In this document: positions 8,047-15,604 of the stretch, piece by piece | How the letters are laid out: every line of letters starts with the position of its first letter | Numbering within the stretch: the stretch's first letter is position 1 | The notes under the pieces: generated by a model | Seen by the model: the letters and a program-made list of their open reading frames with translations, nothing else | Databases searched by the model: none | Told to the model about the DNA's origin: nothing | Assembly: GCF_016876135.2 (NCBI RefSeq) | Contig: NZ_JACAOD020000007.1 | Span: forward strand, 97-51,135 | Length of the DNA: 51,039 nucleotides | Source: Candidatus Phytoplasma meliae | Lineage (GTDB): Bacteria > Bacillota_I > Bacilli_A > Acholeplasmatales > Acholeplasmataceae | Reading direction: 5' to 3' | Program-made: the position numbers and the translations under genes

Positions 8047-8176
8047 TTGTGAAAAAATTGATATTTTTAAAAAAGACGTTTATAGGTATCAATAATTTTA
8101 ATTTAATAATAACTTTCTTGTGTCGAGAAAAAATATTATTTCACCAAAATAAAAATAAATTTAAACAAGGTATTTT

Positions 8177-8205
8177 AAGAAAGTTTTTGAAACTTTCTTT
8201 TTTTT
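8177..8205 (+). terminator. intrinsic terminator after ffh
   Basis: Perfect 10-bp stem aagaaagttt / aaactttctt with a TTG loop, followed by an uninterrupted T-run. It lies inside a 63-codon open frame (8049-8240), which argues against that frame being a gene. Confidence 0.85.
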
Positions 8206-8302
8206 ATGTTAACTTCAACCTTGAATTATTAAGACATTAATTTTTTGGCTTGGTTGCGCCACACAAAATACTTAATGAATGATGGCAATAGGAGAAATAA
8301 AT

Positions 8303-10684
8303 ATGAAACATTTAGTTTTAGTTGATGGCAATTCGTTAATGTTTAGAGCCTATCATGCAACGGCTAATAATGGTAAAAAAATGTTACAAAATAAAAAAGG
8401 CGTTTATACTAATGCTCTTTTAGCCTTTATTAAAATGTTTGAAAAAATTTTGCAAGAAACTAAAGGTTATATATTAGTAGCTTTTGACACTCATAAACCT
8501 ACCAAAAGACATCAAATATATGATGATTATAAAAAAGGAAGACCTCCTACGCCTTTAGAATTAATTAGTCAAATTCCTTTAATTAAACAATATTTAACTT
8601 TAATTGGAGTTAAGCATCATTTTCAAGATGAATATGAAGCTGATGATATTATTGGCACTTTAGCCAAATCAGCTAGTCTTAATAACATCAAAGTCTTGAT
8701 TTATTCAAGTGATCAGGATTTATTGCAATTAGTAGATTCACAAATTACTGTTTGTTTAATTAAAAAAGGATTAAGAGAGATTAAATATTACCGACCACAA
8801 ACTTTATTAGAAGAATATGGACTGAAAGAAGGTCAAATGATTGATTATAAAAGTTTAGTAGGAGATGCTTCTGATAATATTAAAGGAGTGGCGGGAATCG
8901 GCCCTAAAACAGCGCAAAAACTACTTCAAACTTATAATAATTTAGATAATTTAATCAAATGTTTAGAACAAATTAAACCTGCTTTAAAAACTAAAATTAA
9001 TAATAGTATGGCTGTTTTAAATATTAGTAAACAACTAACAACCATTGATACTTTGGTCCCCTTACCCTTTACATATTTAGAAACTCAAATGCAACAAGCG
9101 TCTTACAATCAACTTAAAAACTTTTATGAAGAAATGGATTTTCGAAGATTAGCTATTACTAAATATGTTCGTTTTGAACAAGAAGATCCGATGATGCCCC
9201 CCTCATCTGCAATCAATTCAAATTCTTATCATAATCAAAATGATTTTGGGTATGAAATCATTAAGGATGATGCTAGTTTAAATAATCTGATGGCACGCAT
9301 TACCCCTTCACAAAGCTGGTCTTGCTATTTTGATTTTGATACCATCACAACCAACAATCTAACTTCTCCAAGTTCGCTTTTAGGAATTGGCTTTTCTGAT
9401 GGCATTAATAATTTTTATTTAGAACCCAATATAGCTTTAAACAATCATCTTTTTCTTACTTATTTAAAGGATGAACATCATTTAAAACATATTTTTAACT
9501 ATCATAAAGTACAGTTGTTTTTATTTTTTCAACAACAACAAATTGCTGGTGTTATTTTTGATTTATTATCAGCTATTTATCTACTTTCTTCCTTGGAAAA
9601 ACTGGATTTTATTAATGTGGTTGCTCAAATAGATAACTTAAATAATACTAATTATTGTAAGCAATTATTAAATAAAGTTGCTCAATTAGAAGAAAGCGTG
9701 TCTTTAAAAGCTTTTGTTATAGCAAAAACTAAAGAAAATGTTTATCATCAATTAAAATTACAAAATCAATTGTTTTTATTTCAAGAAATAGAGCTCCCTT
9801 TATCTAATCTTTTAGCTAATTTAGAATATCAAACTATTTTAAAACAAGCGATTCCTCAAAAGATGGCAACTCATGTAAAAAAGTCATTTGCATCTAAATC
9901 CACACCCAGACAAAATGATTTATTCGAATCTTTTTTGTTTCAACAGTGTTATTATATATCAGGTACACGTTTTATCAATGATTTAGTGCAAAAAAATACT
10001 TCATATCTTTTCCTAATGCCTCATATACTATTAAAAACATTAGCTACTTTAGGTAATATTCAAAAGATTAAAGCTTTTTTTCAAAATGTTGATCTTCAAG
10101 GGTCAAATCAGGATAAATTACGTTTTTTTGGCATCAATGAAACTTCAATCCCTAATAATAATTCAGATTTGATGCATCACACAAGCAATCAAACTAATCA
10201 TGATAATTGCGATATCACTTTTCATTTATCTCAAGAGTTAAATATTGCTGAAACAGAATCCCAAATGTTGGTGAATCAATATTTACATGTTGATAGCGAA
10301 ATATGGGCATATGTTAAGTGTTTATTGGAACAAATTAATCAAAATAAATATTTAGAAACACTATTAAAAAGAAAAGTTTTTTTCAAACTTCCCTTTTCCC
10401 CCACAACAAAAGATCATGGTTTATCAATATTATATTTTTTTTTGCAGGAAAACATGTTAGATGTTCATAAAATAGTTATATTGCAATCATTTCGTTATTT
10501 AACTAAAAATAATGGTAGTTTGGGTGATACAAAAGTAAATTATTTAAATTTTTCTGATGACCCCCCAATTACTTATTCTTTTTTGCTTAAATATTGTCAA
10601 AATAATATGCCATTAGTTTCTCAATATTATAACTATTTTTTAGATATTAAATTACATTTAAACCATAATTTAAAAAAAAGTTAA
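8303..10684 (+). CDS. polA: PolA-type protein: 5'-3' exonuclease with vestigial polymerase region
   Basis: The 5' nuclease domain (about residues 1-300) looks complete: VDGNSLMFRAYHAT, VAFD, YDDYKKGRPPTP, DEYEADDIIG, YSSDQDLLQL, and the helix-hairpin-helix GVAGIGPKTAQKLL. The rest aligns only weakly. There is a Klenow-like middle without recognisable proofreading motifs, and then the stretch after motif B (LSQELNIAETESQMLVNQY ... KYLETLLKRKVFF). Motif A (DYSQIELR) and motif C (VHDE) are missing, as is the K-x3-NFG-x2-YG part of motif B. Length (793) is below the usual ~880. Inference: it works in RNA primer removal and repair as an exonuclease, with replication left to Pol III. Start chosen at 8303 because AGGAGA precedes it; 8279 is an upstream alternative. 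Syntenic with Bacillus polA-mutM. Confidence 0.85.
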   Translation: MKHLVLVDGNSLMFRAYHATANNGKKMLQNKKGVYTNALLAFIKMFEKILQETKGYILVAFDTHKPTKRHQIYDDYKKGRPPTPLELISQIPLIKQYLTLIGVKHHFQDEYEADDIIGTLAKSASLNNIKVLIYSSDQDLLQLVDSQITVCLIKKGLREIKYYRPQTLLEEYGLKEGQMIDYKSLVGDASDNIKGVAGIGPKTAQKLLQTYNNLDNLIKCLEQIKPALKTKINNSMAVLNISKQLTTIDTLVPLPFTYLETQMQQASYNQLKNFYEEMDFRRLAITKYVRFEQEDPMMPPSSAINSNSYHNQNDFGYEIIKDDASLNNLMARITPSQSWSCYFDFDTITTNNLTSPSSLLGIGFSDGINNFYLEPNIALNNHLFLTYLKDEHHLKHIFNYHKVQLFLFFQQQQIAGVIFDLLSAIYLLSSLEKLDFINVVAQIDNLNNTNYCKQLLNKVAQLEESVSLKAFVIAKTKENVYHQLKLQNQLFLFQEIELPLSNLLANLEYQTILKQAIPQKMATHVKKSFASKSTPRQNDLFESFLFQQCYYISGTRFINDLVQKNTSYLFLMPHILLKTLATLGNIQKIKAFFQNVDLQGSNQDKLRFFGINETSIPNNNSDLMHHTSNQTNHDNCDITFHLSQELNIAETESQMLVNQYLHVDSEIWAYVKCLLEQINQNKYLETLLKRKVFFKLPFSPTTKDHGLSILYFFLQENMLDVHKIVILQSFRYLTKNNGSLGDTKVNYLNFSDDPPITYSFLLKYCQNNMPLVSQYYNYFLDIKLHLNHNLKKS

Positions 10685-10797
10685 CATTTTTAATAATTTT
10701 ATTGGTTGCGCTTTTGTTTTTTTGATATTGTTTTTAATTTTAAACAAATGTTATCTAATAAATATTGAAAAACAAGGAAAACAAGGAATTAATGATT

Positions 10798-11619
10798 ATG
10801 CCAGAATTGCCTGAAGTGGAAGTTATTGTGCGTATTTTAAAAAATAAGTTGCAAGGTAAAAAAATTATTGCAACTAAAGTATTTTATGAACCTATTGTTA
10901 AAAATAAGGATACATTTAAGCAAATCGAAGGACAAATTATTTTAGATATCCAAAGAAAAGGGAAATTCTTATTATTTTTTTTAACACAAGAATTGATTTT
11001 AATTGGTCATTTGAGAATGGAAGGGAAATTATTTATACAACCTATTCAAACTCAACATGACAAACACGAACACTTTGCTTTAATCTTAAATGACAACACT
11101 TCCTTAAGATATTATGATTTTCGTAAATTTGGAAGGTTTGAAGTTTGTCATCAAAATAATTTTTTAACTCAGACCACTCTCCATCAACTAGCTTTAGATC
11201 CTTTTGAAATTGATATACATACTTTTTATCAAAGAATTTTAAAAACCAAGAGTGTTTTAAAAAAAGTTTTGCTAAATCAAAAAATAATTTCTGGATTAGG
11301 CAATATTTATGTCAATGAAATCTTATTTTTAGCCAAATTACATCCTGAATTTAAAGCTAATTCTTTAACTTTAAAACAAACTAAAAATATCTTAATAATT
11401 GCTCAAAGAGTTTTAAGAAAAGCTATTAAATTAGGGGGGACCACTATTAGCACTTTTGAAGCTCAACAAGGGTCACAAGGATATTTTCAAAATTGCCTTT
11501 TAGTTCATGGTAAAAAAGATCAGCTTTGTAGTCGTTGTGATACTAAAATTATGAAAATTAAAGTTGGCGGTAGAGGAACTTATCTTTGTCCTTTGTGTCA
11601 AAAAAATTCACTTCATTAA
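10798..11619 (+). CDS. mutM: formamidopyrimidine-DNA glycosylase MutM (Fpg)
   Basis: 273 residues. Removes oxidised purines such as 8-oxoguanine and nicks the DNA. The start at 10798 is fixed by the catalytic N-terminus P-E-L-P-E-V-E-V directly after Met; an ATG at 10765 would bury the catalytic Pro. Other motifs: RKGKFLLF (catalytic Lys region), GHLRMEGK, GLGNIYVNE (helix-two-turn-helix) and a C-terminal zinc finger C-x2-C-x16-C-x2-C (CSRCD ... CPLCQ). It follows polA by ~110 nt, the Bacillus-type arrangement. Confidence 0.96.
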   Translation: MPELPEVEVIVRILKNKLQGKKIIATKVFYEPIVKNKDTFKQIEGQIILDIQRKGKFLLFFLTQELILIGHLRMEGKLFIQPIQTQHDKHEHFALILNDNTSLRYYDFRKFGRFEVCHQNNFLTQTTLHQLALDPFEIDIHTFYQRILKTKSVLKKVLLNQKIISGLGNIYVNEILFLAKLHPEFKANSLTLKQTKNILIIAQRVLRKAIKLGGTTISTFEAQQGSQGYFQNCLLVHGKKDQLCSRCDTKIMKIKVGGRGTYLCPLCQKNSLH

Positions 11620-11763
11620 TTTTTGAATTTTTAAAATTAAAATTTTTAAAACAACAATTTATTATGAAATCTATCGAATTGCTAATGTCAATTTATTCAA
11701 TATTTATTACAAGAATTAGATATCTAATTCCATGTATTTATTAATTTTTTAAAAGAGGTAGTT

Positions 11764-12951
11764 ATGTCTAGTCGTTTGCATTTGTTTCAAATTCAAAATC
11801 AAATCTTTTTAACATTAGAAGAACAAAGAGCTTTAAATTTGCTTTATCAACCGTTAATAGGGCCTCAAGCTTTAGGTATTTATAATATTTTATTATCTTT
11901 AAAAAATCATTATGAATATCAACATCAGTTTTTATTTGATCTTGGAAACATTTCGGAAAATGTTTTTTATGAAGCGCAAACAAAACTGGAAGCATTACGT
12001 TTGCTATCTACTTATCAAAGTCAAGATGCTGGTGCTAATCAAAATAAAAAATCCAAAATTTATTTTTTAATCGCTCCTTATAAATTTCAAGATTTCTTAC
12101 AAGATCCGCTTTTAAGTGATTTTTTATTAAGCGAAATTGGTGAAAAACATTATTTTAAATTACAAAATCATTTTTTACCCGAAAATGGCAATTTAGAAGG
12201 TTTTAAAGATATAAGTAAAAATTTTACTGATGTTTATCAATTTCAAAAAATTAATTTTAATCAATCTTTGTTAAATAAAAATGAAAATATGAGCAATTCT
12301 CCAAAAATGGTGTTAAAAACTAATTTTGATTATGAACTTTTTTTGAAACACCTTCCTGAACGATTTAAAAAACCTTTTTTAATTGAATGGAAAACAATTG
12401 ATTTTATTCAAAAATTAAGTTTAGTGTATAATTTAACTCCTAAAAAAATGGCTGATATGTATCAAAAAACTTTTCTTAATGCAAATGACATTGATTTATT
12501 AAAATTACGTTTGAATGTGAAAAAAAACAACCATCAAAGTAATTCTGATCAAAAAATTGTGTCTTCTCGTAAAATAGGAAATGATGACCAAGAAATGATT
12601 TCTTTTTTAAAAAAAGCGAATTCAACACAAAGAATTATTAAAGATTATTGTCAAAAAAACATTCAATCTATGGCAAGTGATACAGTTTTTCAATTATTGG
12701 AAAGAAATGATTTAGAATTAGGATTGGTTAACGCTTTATTAATTTATATTTTAAGGTATCGCGAAGGGATTTTACCTTCTGTGGTTTATTTAGAAAAAAC
12801 ATTGCAATCATGGGCTTATAAAGGAATTATAGATACAGAAACAGCCTATGATTTTTTGGTTGAAAATAAAGTACAAAATCAATCTGATCTTAAAAAATCA
12901 TCTAATAAACCTAAGTGGATAGATAATATGAAAAAAAATTGGCAATCATGA
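11764..12951 (+). CDS. DnaB/DnaD-type replication initiation protein
   Basis: 395 residues. It resembles the Bacillus DnaB initiation and membrane-attachment protein, not the helicase. The N-terminal winged-helix-like region (LTLEEQRALNLLYQPLIGPQALGIYNILLSL) is typical. The C-terminal DnaB_2/DD2-like segment (about 280-375) ends with the W-x-x-x-G-I-x-x-x-x-x-A pattern (LQSWAYKGIIDTETA). It probably helps load the replicative helicase together with DnaI, encoded 223 nt downstream, as in the Bacillus dnaB-dnaI pair. AAAGAGGTAG precedes the ATG. The middle is poorly conserved. Confidence 0.85.
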   Translation: MSSRLHLFQIQNQIFLTLEEQRALNLLYQPLIGPQALGIYNILLSLKNHYEYQHQFLFDLGNISENVFYEAQTKLEALRLLSTYQSQDAGANQNKKSKIYFLIAPYKFQDFLQDPLLSDFLLSEIGEKHYFKLQNHFLPENGNLEGFKDISKNFTDVYQFQKINFNQSLLNKNENMSNSPKMVLKTNFDYELFLKHLPERFKKPFLIEWKTIDFIQKLSLVYNLTPKKMADMYQKTFLNANDIDLLKLRLNVKKNNHQSNSDQKIVSSRKIGNDDQEMISFLKKANSTQRIIKDYCQKNIQSMASDTVFQLLERNDLELGLVNALLIYILRYREGILPSVVYLEKTLQSWAYKGIIDTETAYDFLVENKVQNQSDLKKSSNKPKWIDNMKKNWQS

Positions 12952-13174
12952 TTTGGTAAATTTTTGTTGTGATATTGTTACAACTTATAAAAATAAAATA
13001 TAAGAATTAATGTAGTAACGGTTAAAAGTAGGTTTTGTGTTGCGTGTTGTGTTATGTTGTGACCGGGATATTTGTTTGAAGAAAAACAATTCATTGAATT
13101 AAGATAATATGATTAAATTTTATCTGATTTAAAAATGGATACAAGCAATATCAATTTAAAAGGAGTGATAAATA

Positions 13175-13987
13175 ATGAATTTAGAAGACATCAAAAAACA
13201 AATAAGAAAAATGATTGCTCAAGATGAAAATAATAAAAATTTAAATATCGCTGATGAAGATTTATTAACTTATTATTATTATTTACAAAATAATCAAAAA
13301 GCTAATGAATATGGGTATCGTCAAGAATTAAAAACAACTCCTTTTACAAGAGTTGTTTGGGTTCCTACCGAAAAATCTAAAAAAATGCAATTTCAAGAAT
13401 ATTGGCAAAGCCAAAACGCTTTATTTGAAGGTGAATGTAATTTAGATCAATATTCGTTTAATAAATTAATAGTTGATAATGAAAATAAAAAAAAAGTATC
13501 ACAAGCTATGCAAAAAATTATTAAAAATTTTGTAACTGCTGAAAAAGGTTTTTATCTTTATGGTTTTTTTAAAATTGGAAAAACTTTTTTTTTAAAAGTG
13601 TTGGCTAATGAATTGTTAAAAAAACAAATTCCTGTTATGTTTCTTTTTATGCCTAATTTAACTCGTAAATTTAAGAGTTTTTTTCATAATAATTCATTAG
13701 AAACTAGGTTTCAACAATTAAAAAAAGTTGATTGTTTAATTTTAGATGATTTAGGAGCAGAAAATATGAATTCTTGGTTTCGCGATGAAATATTGTTGCC
13801 TCTTTTACATTATCGATCCGAAAACAAACTACCTATTTTTATTAGTAGTAATTATAATTTTTTGCAATTAGAAAAACATTTATCCAATAATATAGCGGAT
13901 AGTAATTATATTAAAGTTGCTAAAATTATTACTCAAATTAACGAGTTAACCCGATTTTATGATTTTTCCAAAAAAGAAACTTCTTAA
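13175..13987 (+). CDS. dnaI: primosomal protein DnaI (helicase loader ATPase)
   Basis: 270 residues. AAA+ ATPase of the DnaC/DnaI family that loads the replicative DnaB helicase onto origin or restart DNA. N-terminal helicase-binding region (1-110), then Walker A YGFFKIGKTFF (about 129-137), Walker B CLILDDLGAE and sensor-1 PIFISSNY. AAAGGAG lies 8 nt before the ATG. The helicase itself is at 46759-48102. Confidence 0.92.
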   Translation: MNLEDIKKQIRKMIAQDENNKNLNIADEDLLTYYYYLQNNQKANEYGYRQELKTTPFTRVVWVPTEKSKKMQFQEYWQSQNALFEGECNLDQYSFNKLIVDNENKKKVSQAMQKIIKNFVTAEKGFYLYGFFKIGKTFFLKVLANELLKKQIPVMFLFMPNLTRKFKSFFHNNSLETRFQQLKKVDCLILDDLGAENMNSWFRDEILLPLLHYRSENKLPIFISSNYNFLQLEKHLSNNIADSNYIKVAKIITQINELTRFYDFSKKETS

Positions 13988-14055
13988 TTTGCATTTGTAT
14001 TAAAAAAATTCTTTTTAGGAAAAACAATCGAGTTTTTATATTTTTAGAAATTTTT

Positions 14056-14484
14056 TGGTGGAGATGATGGGAGTCGAACCCATGTACAAAATCATTTTCA
14101 TTTATATATTCTACATATTTAGTCTATTTTAAATATTTGATAATTTATTGCGAAATAGACAAAAATATAAACTACGAGTCTTTGTTAATTTTGCAACAAA
14201 AAGCCAAAGACAAACCATTTGAGCAAGCTTACTTTTGTTATTCTAACTTAAACCTTAAGCTAATTTAAGTTTAGGTTTTGCTTTATTTAATTAATAACAA
14301 GCAAGAGTTGAAGAATAATTGCTGTAAGAAGCAGGAACATAACTATATACGTTTTGTTCTGTGCTTGAATCTACACCAATTGTGTTTGTATTTTTTCCGG
14401 TTATTTTAACCTCGACGTTTTTACTTGCGTAACCAAGATATGCTATATAAATTTTAATGACTTTGGCAAATCCAAAACATCCCC
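14056..14484 (-). ncRNA. ssrA: transfer-messenger RNA (tmRNA)
   Basis: 429 nt. The 5' end GGGGATG pairs with CATCTCC near the 3' end, which finishes GGTTCGACTCCCATCATCT then CCACCA, so CCA is encoded. The tag reading frame resumes at GGA (14398) after AAAATAACC and ends at TAA (14291-14293). This gives a 35-residue tag, GKNTNTIGVDSST ... ending SSTLACY. The tag does not end in the common Ala-rich LAA/AFA form. Functions with SmpB to rescue stalled ribosomes. The apparent 90-codon frame across this region is explained by the tmRNA and is not a separate gene. Confidence 0.92.
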
Positions 14485-14492
14485 ATACTTTT

Positions 14493-14521
14493 ATTTTAAC
14501 TAATTTTAAGTGGGAAATCAA
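14493..14521 (-). promoter_or_regulatory. tmRNA promoter
   Basis: On the minus strand: TTGATT (14516-14521), a 17-nt spacer, TAAAAT (14493-14498), then 8 nt to the mature 5' GGGG at 14484. Confidence 0.7.
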
Positions 14522-14598
14522 TAAAAAAGTTATATAAGTTAAATTTGAAGCGATAAAAGCCATGTTTTTTTAGTATATTTGATATAATTTGACATAAC

Positions 14599-14624
14599 AA
14601 AAAAAGGATTCAAATCCTTTTTTT
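14599..14624 (-). terminator. cspA terminator
   Basis: Stem aaaaaaaggatt / aatcctttttt around a 3-base loop (caa), directly downstream of the cspA stop. On the minus strand it is followed by T-rich sequence. Confidence 0.8.
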
Positions 14625-14642
14625 GTGAGTGTGTTATTATAT

Positions 14643-14867
14643 TTATTCGTTGATAACGACAACATCTACTGCTTGAATGCCTTGTTTGCCTTCTTTAACG
14701 TTAAATTCAACTTTATCGCCTTCGTTTAATACTTTGCGTCCATAAATTTCTGTTTGAATAGAACTATAGTGCACAAAAATATCTTTTTCATCAGATGAAC
14801 AAATAAAACCATAACCTTTATCTTTGGAAAACCATCTGCATGTTCCTTGTTGTTTTGTTTCTTGCAT
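14643..14867 (-). CDS. cspA: cold shock protein
   Basis: 74 residues. Single OB-fold nucleic-acid chaperone. RNP1 KGYGFI and RNP2-like DIFVHYS are both present, with CRWFSKDKGYG as the usual N-terminal strand pair. Six residues (MQETKQ) precede the core, slightly longer than the minimal family. AAGGAG is 9-10 nt before the ATG. It has its own promoter and terminator, so it is monocistronic. Confidence 0.96.
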   Translation of the reverse strand: MQETKQQGTCRWFSKDKGYGFICSSDEKDIFVHYSSIQTEIYGRKVLNEGDKVEFNVKEGKQGIQAVDVVVINE

Positions 14868-14918
14868 TATTACTAATACTCCTTTTTGAAAATATTTCGG
14901 TTTTACAACCTAATATCT

Positions 14919-14946
14919 ATTATAACTTATTTATTTTCTGAGTCAA
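14919..14946 (-). promoter_or_regulatory. cspA promoter
   Basis: Minus strand TTGACT (14941-14946), a 16-nt spacer and TATAAT (14919-14924); about 50 nt to the ATG. Confidence 0.8.
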
Positions 14947-15042
14947 TCTTTTTTGCTTACTTTTTTTCTTATTGTGTTTATTTTTATGAAGATATCGTAA
15001 ATATCATAAATAATATTATTTTTTTATGAAAAAAAAGATAAT

Positions 15043-15072
15043 TTGAGATAATGATCAAAATTATGTTATAAT
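15043..15072 (+). promoter_or_regulatory. promoter of the tRNA-Thr/tRNA-Gly unit
   Basis: TTGAGA (15043-15048), an 18-nt spacer and TATAAT (15067-15072), 12 nt before the tRNA-Thr 5' end. Confidence 0.7.
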
Positions 15073-15084
15073 AAGAAATGTTAA

Positions 15085-15158
15085 GCCCTTATAGTTTAAT
15101 GGCAGAACGTAGCAATGGTAATGCTGAAATACAAGTTCAATTCTTGTTAAGGGCACCA
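15085..15158 (+). tRNA. tRNA-Thr (GGT)
   Basis: Acceptor GCCCTTA/TAAGGGC, anticodon stem TAGCA/TGCTG with loop ATGGTAA (anticodon GGT), T arm ACAAG-TTCAATT-CTTGT, encoded ACCA end. 74 nt. It is cotranscribed with the tRNA-Gly 21 nt downstream. Confidence 0.95.
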
Positions 15159-15179
15159 AAAACAGTAGCTACTTTAAAT

Positions 15180-15254
15180 GTGGGTGTTGTATAGTGGTTA
15201 TTACACGTGCTTGCCAAGCATGAGACGGGAGTTCGATTCTCCTCACCCGCTCCA
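15180..15254 (+). tRNA. tRNA-Gly (GCC)
   Basis: Acceptor GTGGGTG/CACCCGC (one G-U), anticodon stem CGTGC/GCATG with loop TTGCCAA (anticodon GCC), T loop TTCGATT, encoded TCCA end. 75 nt. Confidence 0.95.
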
Positions 15255-15367
15255 AATAAAAAATTAATAATATTATATTAATTTATAAACATATGAGATT
15301 TTTTTGTTAAACCATTTGTTTTGTTCTATTGTGTTTTTAAATGATTAGTTAATATAATGTTATTAAA

Positions 15368-15420
15368 TATATAAATAAGAGCAATCTTTTGCATAACAAA
15401 AGATTGCTCTTATTTATATA
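15368..15420. repeat. 24-bp perfect inverted repeat
   Basis: Arms at 15368-15391 and 15397-15420 are perfectly complementary over 24 bp, separated by CATAA. The core is AGAGCAATCTTTTG. It lies between the tRNA-Gly (+) and the converging tRNA-Leu (-). The simplest reading is a bidirectional terminator, but the stem is far longer than those elsewhere in the window. Confidence 0.85.
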
Positions 15421-15461
15421 AGTGTTAAGTTTATTAAATTAAAAGTTGTTGAAATTAAAAA

Positions 15462-15547
15462 TGGTGCGGATAATGAGATTTGAACTCATACGAGAAATAT
15501 CTCACATGTCCCTCAAACATGCACGTCTACCATTCCGTCATACCCGC
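15462..15547 (-). tRNA. tRNA-Leu (GAG)
   Basis: Minus strand. Acceptor GCGGGTA/TATCCGC, anticodon stem CATGT/ACATG with loop TTGAGGG (anticodon GAG), a class II long variable arm (GAGATATTTCTC), T arm ATGAG-TTCAAAT-CTCAT, encoded ACCA. 86 nt. It lies directly after the fakA terminator-like hairpin with no clear promoter of its own, so it may be read from fakA transcripts. Confidence 0.95.
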
Positions 15548-15585
15548 AAAAAAGATAAAGATGATGTTTGTATGATCATCTTTAT
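15548..15585 (-). terminator. hairpin between fakA and tRNA-Leu
   Basis: 11-bp stem ataaagatgat / atcatctttat with a 9-nt loop, then a T6 run on the minus strand. The run abuts the tRNA-Leu 5' end, so it acts either as a leaky terminator or as a processing site. Confidence 0.65.
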
Positions 15586-15604
15586 TTAAAGTTTAAAGAT
15601 ATAT

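Noticed and set aside
8049..8240. 63-codon open frame after ffh
   Set aside because: No ribosome binding site, low-complexity translation, and a perfect intrinsic terminator lies inside it.
14291..14563. 90-codon minus-strand open frame
   Set aside because: It covers the tmRNA 5' half and its tag sequence; the RNA explains it.
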